Source: Flavobacteriaceae bacterium
GTDB lineage: Bacteria > Bacteroidota > Bacteroidia > Flavobacteriales > Flavobacteriaceae
NCBI GenBank assembly: GCA_024640565.1
Contig: JAHEET010000005.1
Coordinates: 124,001 to 188,000 of the forward strand
Reading direction: 5' to 3'
Length of the DNA: 64,000 bases
The position numbers and the translations under genes are program-made. The notes under the pieces were generated by a model. The model was given only the letters and a program-made list of their open reading frames with translations. It was not told where the DNA came from and searched no databases. Shown here piece after piece: positions 57,458 through 64,000 of the stretch (position 1 is its first letter; the number at the start of each line of letters is the position of its first letter).

Positions 57458-58888
57458 TTATTTAGGCTCATTTCCCCAAAGATTTTCCATTTCTTCTAAA
57501 GTTTTACCTTTTGTTTCAGGTATATATTTCATTATAAATAGCATTGCTAACAAACTCATAATACCGTAAACCCAATATGCAAAACCGTGGTTAAACTTTT
57601 CAGTTAAATAAGAATTATCGTTCATCATAGGGAAAGTTAACGATACCAAATAATTAGAAATCCATTGTGCTGCAACCGCAATGGCTAAGGCTCTACCTCT
57701 AATCTTATTTGGAAAGATTTCTGATAATAACACCCAAGTAACTGGTCCCCAACTTACTGCAAAACTTGCCACATATAACATCATACAAAATAAGGCTAAA
57801 TAACCATTATCCCCTGAAAAGAACACAAAACCAAGAGATAACATAGCAATTGCCATACCTAAAGCACCTATAATCATTAATGGTTTTCTACCATATTTAT
57901 CTACAGTTCTAATAGCTATAATGGTAAATAAAAAGTTAACAATACCAACTATTATTGTCATTAACAAAGCTGTATTTGTAGCAGAAGAAATGGTTTTAAA
58001 TATTTCTGGAGCATAATATAATACTACATTAATTCCCACAAATTGTTGAAAAACAGAAAGCAAAATTCCTATCACAATCACTAACCATCCATAGGAAAAA
58101 AGATTTCCAGATGTTTTTTCATCCATAGAACCCTCAATCTCTGTAAGAATATTTGTGCCTTCTTTTTCTCCATTTACTTTTACTAAAACACTTAATGCTT
58201 CTTCTGGTTTCCCTCTTAACACGAGAGATCTTGGAGTATCAGGTACAAAAAATAAAAGTCCCAAAAACAAACCTGCTGGAATAATCTCTGAAGCAAACAT
58301 CCATCTCCAACCAATTTCATTTAACCAAGTATCTGAGCCCCCAGTTTTAGAAATAAAATAGTTCACAAAGTAAACTACCATAAAACCACCAACAATTGCT
58401 AACTGATTAAAAGAAACCAATTTTCCTCTGCTATCTGCTGGTGCAATTTCTGCAATATAAAGTGGCGATAACATAGATGCTAAACCAACACCAATACCTC
58501 CAATAATTCTATAAATAATAAAAGCCGTCGAAAACGTATGATCTAATTTTCCAATAGGAGCTAAAAATATTTCGGGCATTGCTGATCCTAAAGCTGAAAT
58601 CAAAAATAAGATTGCTGCTAAAATTAACCCTTTTTTTCTACCTAACTTTTTACTAATTAATCCTCCAAAAATTCCTCCAATAATACAACCAATTAATGCA
58701 CTAGAAACTAAAAAACCTTTAAAAGCACTTGCTGCATTTTCCGATAAACCTTTATCAATTACAAAAAAACTATCTAAAGACCCCACAGTTCCTGAAATTA
58801 CTCCTGTATCATACCCAAATAATAAACCACCTAATGTAGCGACTAATGTTAGTTTTAATAGGTATACTGAATATGTTGATTTTCCCAT
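57458..58888 (-). CDS. MFS sugar porter (D-xylose/H+ symporter-like)
   Basis: GLLFGYDTGVISGTVGSLDSFF, SKKLGRKKGL, QQFVGINVVLYYAPEIFK, PETKGKTLEEME. Confidence 0.95.
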   Translation of the reverse strand: MGKSTYSVYLLKLTLVATLGGLLFGYDTGVISGTVGSLDSFFVIDKGLSENAASAFKGFLVSSALIGCIIGGIFGGLISKKLGRKKGLILAAILFLISALGSAMPEIFLAPIGKLDHTFSTAFIIYRIIGGIGVGLASMLSPLYIAEIAPADSRGKLVSFNQLAIVGGFMVVYFVNYFISKTGGSDTWLNEIGWRWMFASEIIPAGLFLGLLFFVPDTPRSLVLRGKPEEALSVLVKVNGEKEGTNILTEIEGSMDEKTSGNLFSYGWLVIVIGILLSVFQQFVGINVVLYYAPEIFKTISSATNTALLMTIIVGIVNFLFTIIAIRTVDKYGRKPLMIIGALGMAIAMLSLGFVFFSGDNGYLALFCMMLYVASFAVSWGPVTWVLLSEIFPNKIRGRALAIAVAAQWISNYLVSLTFPMMNDNSYLTEKFNHGFAYWVYGIMSLLAMLFIMKYIPETKGKTLEEMENLWGNEPK

Positions 58889-58950
58889 ATTGTGTTTTTT
58901 AGTTAATTGTTATTTAATTGATAAAGCTTACTTGAAAATAAGTGAATATT

Positions 58951-58988
58951 AAAAGATCATTTAGATTATATAATCTAAATGGTCTTTT
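58951..58988. terminator. Intrinsic terminator downstream of xylA
   Basis: AAAAGAtCATTTAGATTATATAATCTAAATGgTCTTTTTT palindrome. Confidence 0.8.
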
Positions 58989-58989
58989 T

Positions 58990-60306
58990 TTAAATGTATT
59001 GATTGATGATGTTTTCGAACAATTCTTGTTTACCACTCTGTAAATTTAATTCTCCATTTTCTTGTGCTATTTTGTATAAGTCTGTTAATTCTAATTTACC
59101 CGCTTCAAAATCTTTCCCTTTTCCTGCATCAAAAGAACTGTATCTTTTTTCTCTTAAAGCATTGTATACAGAAGAAGTCATGATTTTATCAGCAGTAATT
59201 AATGCTCTTGCAAAAGTGTCTGCTCCACCTATATGTGCATGAAAAACGTCTTCCATATCTGTAGAATTTCTTCTAATTTTTGCATCAAAATTAATTCCAC
59301 CCCCTTGTAAACCTCCAGCTTCTAAGAACACTAACATTGCTTCAGTAGTTTCTTGAATATTGTTTGGAAATTGGTCAGTATCCCAACCATTTTGGTAATC
59401 TCCTCTGTTTGCATCTATACTACCTAGCATTCCTGCTTTTGCTGCTACTGCTAATTCATGTTGCATTGTATGTTGTGCTAAAGTTGCGTGATTAACTTCG
59501 ATGTTCATTTTAAAATCTTTATCTAAACCATACTCTTTTAAGAAACCAATTGCTGTAGCAGCATCAAAATCATATTGATGTTTCATGGGTTCCATTGGTT
59601 TTGGCTCTATAAAGAACGTTCCTTTAAAACCTTGTGCTCTTGCATAATCTCTTGCCATTGTTAAAAACTGAGCCATGTGATCTAACTCACGTTCCATATC
59701 TGTATTTAATAAAGACATATAACCTTCTCTACCTCCCCAAAACACATAATTTTCTCCACCAAGTTTTATCGTGGCATCTAAAGCCAATTTTACTTGACCA
59801 CCTGCTCTTGCAACCACATTAAAATCAGGATTTGTAGAAGCACCATTCATATAACGTGGATTTGAAAAACAGTTTGCTGTTCCCCATAATAATTTTACCC
59901 CACTTTCTGCTTGCTTTCCTTTAATGTAGTCTGTAATAGTATTTAACCTTGCTTCAGATTCTGAAAAAGTTGCGCCTTCTTGCACCAAATCGTAATCGTG
60001 AAAACAGAAATAATCAAAGCCCATTTTGTTGATAAATTCAAAAGCAGCATCTGCTTTATCTTTTGCTGCCTGAATTGGATCTGGTGATCGATCCCAAGCA
60101 AAGTTTTGAGTTCCTGGACCAAAAGGATCTCCTCCTTGTCCACAGAAGGTATGCCAATAAGCAATTGCATATTTAAAATGCTCTCTCATTGTTTTCCCTG
60201 CTATTACTTGCTCTGGATTGTAGTATTTAAATGCTAACGGATTGTCTGACTCTTTTCCTTCAAATTGAATTTTATTGATTCCTTTAAAATATTCTTTATT
60301 TGCCAT
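58990..60306 (-). CDS. xylA: Xylose isomerase
   Basis: 438 aa; [58 protein letters not shown]. Confidence 0.97.
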   Translation of the reverse strand: MANKEYFKGINKIQFEGKESDNPLAFKYYNPEQVIAGKTMREHFKYAIAYWHTFCGQGGDPFGPGTQNFAWDRSPDPIQAAKDKADAAFEFINKMGFDYFCFHDYDLVQEGATFSESEARLNTITDYIKGKQAESGVKLLWGTANCFSNPRYMNGASTNPDFNVVARAGGQVKLALDATIKLGGENYVFWGGREGYMSLLNTDMERELDHMAQFLTMARDYARAQGFKGTFFIEPKPMEPMKHQYDFDAATAIGFLKEYGLDKDFKMNIEVNHATLAQHTMQHELAVAAKAGMLGSIDANRGDYQNGWDTDQFPNNIQETTEAMLVFLEAGGLQGGGINFDAKIRRNSTDMEDVFHAHIGGADTFARALITADKIMTSSVYNALREKRYSSFDAGKGKDFEAGKLELTDLYKIAQENGELNLQSGKQELFENIINQYI

Positions 60307-60481
60307 AATACTAATGTGTAATTGTTTTTTTGTTTAATCGTGTAACTGTTTTAAGTACTGCTTTTGCGTTAGAGATTTTAGTGGAAATAGTTTTTTTTAA
60401 AGTACGAATAAAAAGATTGAAACCTTTCGAATTCGCTCAAGATAAATTCCAAGTCCAACCTTTTTCGTGAACGTCCAAACT

Positions 60482-61969
60482 CTATTTATTTAAAACTAAT
60501 TCTAATTCTTTTTTCCAATTGTTATACGCTTCTAAATACGTTTTTTTGTCTTTAAATGGCACGAATGTCATTATGTAATCGTTGTTCATAATAGTTTTGC
60601 TAAAAGATTCGAAATCTCCTTTGTGCAAATTTGCTGCTCTTGCTGCTCCAATTGCACCTGTTGTGTTGTAGATTTCTATTTCCTTCTCCATAAGTGTTGC
60701 AACTGTATTTGCAAAAATTTCTGAACGAAATAAATTATCATTTCCAGCTCTTATTACTGTTGACTGAATTCCATCTGATTTTAAAATCTCCATACCATAG
60801 ACAAAAGAGAAAGCAATACCTTCTAAAGCAGCTCTACATAGATGTCCTTTATGATGATTGTTTAAATTCATATTTACAATTCGAGTACCAATTTCTTTGT
60901 TGTATAACATTCGTTCAGCTCCATTTCCAAAAGAAATTATACAAACACCATCTGAACCTATAGCAATTTCTGAGGCTAGATTATTCATTTCTTCATAAGA
61001 CGAAACTGACAAGTTATTGAGCAACCAACGATATTGAATTCCTGCTCCATTAATACAGAGAAGCTTACCAATTTTTGCTGTTGCTCCTTTTGTATAATTT
61101 ACGTGTGCAAAATTGTTTACTCTAGAACTTTCTTTGGTTGATAAACTTTCTGTTACTGCGTATACAACTCCTGAAGTTCCACCAGTTGCAGCTACTTCTC
61201 CTGGGTTAAATACGTTTAAAGATAAAGCATTGTTAGGTTGATCTCCTGCTCTGTAGAAAATCGGTGTTCCCACTTCTAAACAGCTTTCTTTTGCACCTTT
61301 TTCATCCACTAAAGATTGAACACCAAAAGTGTCTACTATATCTGGTACTAAAGATGGATTGATACCGTAATATTCTAACAAAAAGTTAGCAACTGTATTG
61401 TTTTTAAAATCCCAAAACATCCCTTCGGATAAACCCGAAATCGTTGTGTTTATTATGTTTGATAGCTTATACGCAACAAAATCACCAGGTAACATAAACT
61501 TATATATCTGATTGTAAATAGTTGGTTCATTTTCTTTTACCCATTTTAATTTTGATGCCGTGAAATTTGCTGGCGAGTTTAGTAATTGTGTAGTACATTT
61601 TTCTTTGCCAATTTCAGTAAATGCTTTATTTCCTATTTCTACAGCTCTACTATCGCACCAAATAATACTTCTTCTTAGCAGATTTCCATTTTTATCTATC
61701 AAAACCAAACCATGCATTTGATAAGAAATACCAATACCTTTTATTTGAGTTTTATGAATATTACATTTCCTTTGTAAGTTTTTAATTGCATTACAAATAT
61801 GCAGCCACCAATCTAGGGGTTCTTGTTCTGCCCAACCGTTTTTTTGAGCATACATTCCCATTTCTTCTTTTGGTTCTTGAACAACGCCTATGTTTTTACC
61901 AGAATCTACTTCTACTAAAGCTGCTTTTATAGAAGAACTCCCTATGTCTAATCCTAAATAATAATTCAT
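60482..61969 (-). CDS. xylB: Xylulokinase
   Basis: YYLGLDIGSSSIKAALVE, GISYQMHGLVLID, AGDQPNNALSLNVFNPGEVAATGGTSGVVY. Confidence 0.95.
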   Translation of the reverse strand: MNYYLGLDIGSSSIKAALVEVDSGKNIGVVQEPKEEMGMYAQKNGWAEQEPLDWWLHICNAIKNLQRKCNIHKTQIKGIGISYQMHGLVLIDKNGNLLRRSIIWCDSRAVEIGNKAFTEIGKEKCTTQLLNSPANFTASKLKWVKENEPTIYNQIYKFMLPGDFVAYKLSNIINTTISGLSEGMFWDFKNNTVANFLLEYYGINPSLVPDIVDTFGVQSLVDEKGAKESCLEVGTPIFYRAGDQPNNALSLNVFNPGEVAATGGTSGVVYAVTESLSTKESSRVNNFAHVNYTKGATAKIGKLLCINGAGIQYRWLLNNLSVSSYEEMNNLASEIAIGSDGVCIISFGNGAERMLYNKEIGTRIVNMNLNNHHKGHLCRAALEGIAFSFVYGMEILKSDGIQSTVIRAGNDNLFRSEIFANTVATLMEKEIEIYNTTGAIGAARAANLHKGDFESFSKTIMNNDYIMTFVPFKDKKTYLEAYNNWKKELELVLNK

Positions 61970-62148
61970 TAAAAGAGTGATATTTTTAATATATAAATAA
62001 TAGCAAGAAACTCTATATTTATTACCCTGTACTGTCCTGAGTTAACAGTCTCTTTTTTTACTTTAAAAACGGTATTATTTATAACAAGTTTTGAATTATG
62101 ATAATTTTAAAAAATAACTTTTAATTTTTTTTTTAAGCCTTCTTTTAT

Positions 62149-62172
62149 TTCCATTTGAAATTTCAAATGGAA
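62149..62172. repeat. 24-bp perfect palindrome between xylB and the permease gene
   Basis: TTCCATTTGAAATTTCAAATGGAA. Confidence 0.8.
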
Positions 62173-62240
62173 GGGTAATAATTAAAAATATAATCTTAAA
62201 AAAATCTTTTATTTTTTTGAATATAACCAAAATTAAAAGT

Positions 62241-63641
62241 CTAAATTTTCTGAAAACGTTTGCTAAAAAATAAAAATAAAATACCGCATAGTAACCACGC
62301 AGGAAGTGTTACAAAAGACAAGAACACATCAAACTGAACTGAAATAAAATAAAATAAACCAAAACTAATAGCCCAAGCAAATAGTACAGCGTTATTTATT
62401 TTAATACCAGCTATTTCTGCATAATTTTTTTGAATTCCATACTTTTTTGCAAAAAAATGTTCAAAAACGATAATCGCTCCAAAAGGTGCTAAAATAAAAC
62501 CATAAAGAGCAACAAAGCCAAGTAATTTCATTGCAAATGCAGGAAATAAACCTGCTATAGTAGCAATTATTCCTGCTAAAATCGTAACTTTTGCTGTTGA
62601 TAATTTAGGCAAAATTGCTTGAAAAGCTAATCCTGCTCTATATATAGTTGGGTTGGCAGTAGTCCAACCAGCTAAAACTACAGCTATAATACCAAATACA
62701 CCTATAGCATTATGAGCTAATGGGCCAGGAGCAACAGGTGGTGCCTCACCATTATTTAAAAAGGCTAGTGCTTCTGGAGATTTTAAATATACAGCATATA
62801 ATAATGCCGCAGCTATCCAAGCCATATAATGACCTACATACATTCCGGCTGCTGTTGCCCAACCTGCTCTCGCTTTTTTAGCAAATCTAAATACAGACAA
62901 ATCAGACATACCAACATGCATAGCCCCATTAGCAAACCAAGACCAAATAACAACATGCCAAAAAGTGAATTTTATTTGACCTGGGAAAGGTTCTAAATCT
63001 TCTCCCCAAATATTCCAAAAATCAGAAAAACTACTCACTCCTAATTGATTCAAAGCTACAATTCCACAAGCAAGAAAAGCAATAACAATTATTGGAGACA
63101 TCCAATTTGCTGCTTTTGTAACGGTATCATAACCTCTTGCAGCAATAATAGATATAACAGCACCAATTAAAATTACAATAACAATCCATGTAAATCCATT
63201 TGGCATCGTATCTGTTAATTTTGGCATTGGCATATCAAAAGGAATACCAACTGCAGTTGCTGAAACTGTTATCATAGAACCAGCTAGAAAACAAAATAAA
63301 ATACCATTTGCTAAGTTATAACCTGTAACTAATTTTTTACCACATATTTTTTCTAATTGAAAATATAATGTCAATCTATTTTTAACTGCAATTTCTGCCG
63401 TTAGAAACCTCCAACTTAATACTGCTAATAGATTACCTAAAAGTAAACCAATTATTAAATCGAATGCGCTTACACCTGCTGTTAAAAACAAGGGACCAAT
63501 CATAAATTCAGTACCAGCAGCGTGTTCTCCTGCATACATACCTATAAAGCTTTTCCAGCCTTTTAATTTAGATTTAGGAACAGGGGTTCTTTCAAATTCA
63601 CCTCCATCTACTTCTTGTATTTCTATTGATGCATCAATCAT
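62241..63641 (-). CDS. NCS1-like (purine/cytosine permease family) transporter
   Basis: 466 aa, ~12 TM; GMYAGEHAAGTEFMIGPLFLTAGVSAFDLIIGLLLGNLLAVLSW, ARGYDTVTKAANWMSPIIVI. Confidence 0.82.
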   Translation of the reverse strand: MIDASIEIQEVDGGEFERTPVPKSKLKGWKSFIGMYAGEHAAGTEFMIGPLFLTAGVSAFDLIIGLLLGNLLAVLSWRFLTAEIAVKNRLTLYFQLEKICGKKLVTGYNLANGILFCFLAGSMITVSATAVGIPFDMPMPKLTDTMPNGFTWIVIVILIGAVISIIAARGYDTVTKAANWMSPIIVIAFLACGIVALNQLGVSSFSDFWNIWGEDLEPFPGQIKFTFWHVVIWSWFANGAMHVGMSDLSVFRFAKKARAGWATAAGMYVGHYMAWIAAALLYAVYLKSPEALAFLNNGEAPPVAPGPLAHNAIGVFGIIAVVLAGWTTANPTIYRAGLAFQAILPKLSTAKVTILAGIIATIAGLFPAFAMKLLGFVALYGFILAPFGAIIVFEHFFAKKYGIQKNYAEIAGIKINNAVLFAWAISFGLFYFISVQFDVFLSFVTLPAWLLCGILFLFFSKRFQKI

Positions 63642-63849
63642 AATTTAGTATCGTTGATTTGATTATTGATTTTTGATTTTTTTACATTGGAATTACTAAA
63701 ATACTATTTACGAAAATATTTTTTTCAAATTAAATTTCTATCCTGTACTGTTCGGTTATATAGTAATTTAGAAAATACTGAAAAACTAAATCATTACCTA
63801 CTTTAATTAACAATCTTTTTCTTTTGTTATACCTTATTCTAAACAAAGA

Positions 63850-63872
63850 AACTCAACTAAATTAGTGGAGTT
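63850..63872. terminator. Putative intrinsic terminator
   Basis: AACTCaACTAAATTAGTgGAGTT followed by TTT. Confidence 0.5.
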
Positions 63873-63898
63873 TTCTACATTTCAAATGAAGAGAAATA

Positions 63899-64000
63899 CT
63901 ATTTAATTAAGTGGTCTGGAAAATCTGATGTTTTTTCACAACAAAGTTGTTCCATCACTTGTTGTAATTCTGTTTTTAATAAAGATATCGTATGATTTCC
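63899..64000 (-). CDS. C-terminal fragment of a protein, possibly FMN-dependent alpha-hydroxy-acid (lactate) dehydrogenase
   Basis: GNHTISLLKTELQQVMEQLCCEKTSDFPDHLIK*; resembles the C-terminal helix of that family; open at window edge. Confidence 0.4.
   Translation of the reverse strand, partial: GNHTISLLKTELQQVMEQLCCEKTSDFPDHLIK

Noticed and set aside
1-64000. CRISPR array, phage module, toxin-antitoxin or classical defence island
   Set aside because: No regularly spaced repeats, Cas, restriction-modification, retron RT or phage structural genes recognised on either strand.

Overview
The 64 kb window is chromosomal DNA of a marine-type Flavobacteriaceae (Bacteroidota). Supporting signs are TAnnTTTG-type -7 promoter boxes, T9SS C-terminal sorting domains, and families such as GSIII (GlnN), IcmF, CdaA/FolP/DUF1599, DUF4293 and a Rho with a long N-terminal insertion. 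Most of 1-52.5 kb is ordinary core genome: nitrogen assimilation, purM, tpiA, prmA/clpS, pyrF, hutU/icmF, truA, folP/cdaA, rho, ppiD, lptC and coaX. Two tRNAs are visible, Arg(ACG) and Phe(GAA). Downstream of tRNA-Phe (about 52.5-56.4 kb) is an accessory segment. It holds a decayed small-protein gene, a solo IS6-type right end, a short exported peptide gene next to a T9SS surface protein, and a full-length but frameshifted IS6-family element with 15-bp terminal inverted repeats. A xylose-utilisation cluster (galM-like, xylT, xylA, xylB, NCS1 permease) follows. Points most worth follow-up: (i) an unannotated 35-aa peptide with 11 Cys immediately upstream of a SigZ-like ECF sigma factor; (ii) a 60-aa preprotein predicted to release an 11-residue peptide, paired with the T9SS protein under a 21-bp tandem-repeat promoter; (iii) a collapsed two-component locus where a receiver domain lacking its output runs directly into a sensor-less histidine kinase one nucleotide out of frame, downstream of palindromic operators; (iv) a lipoprotein gene with two homopolymer frameshifts. 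All calls come from reading the sequence and supplied ORFs; no database search was run.
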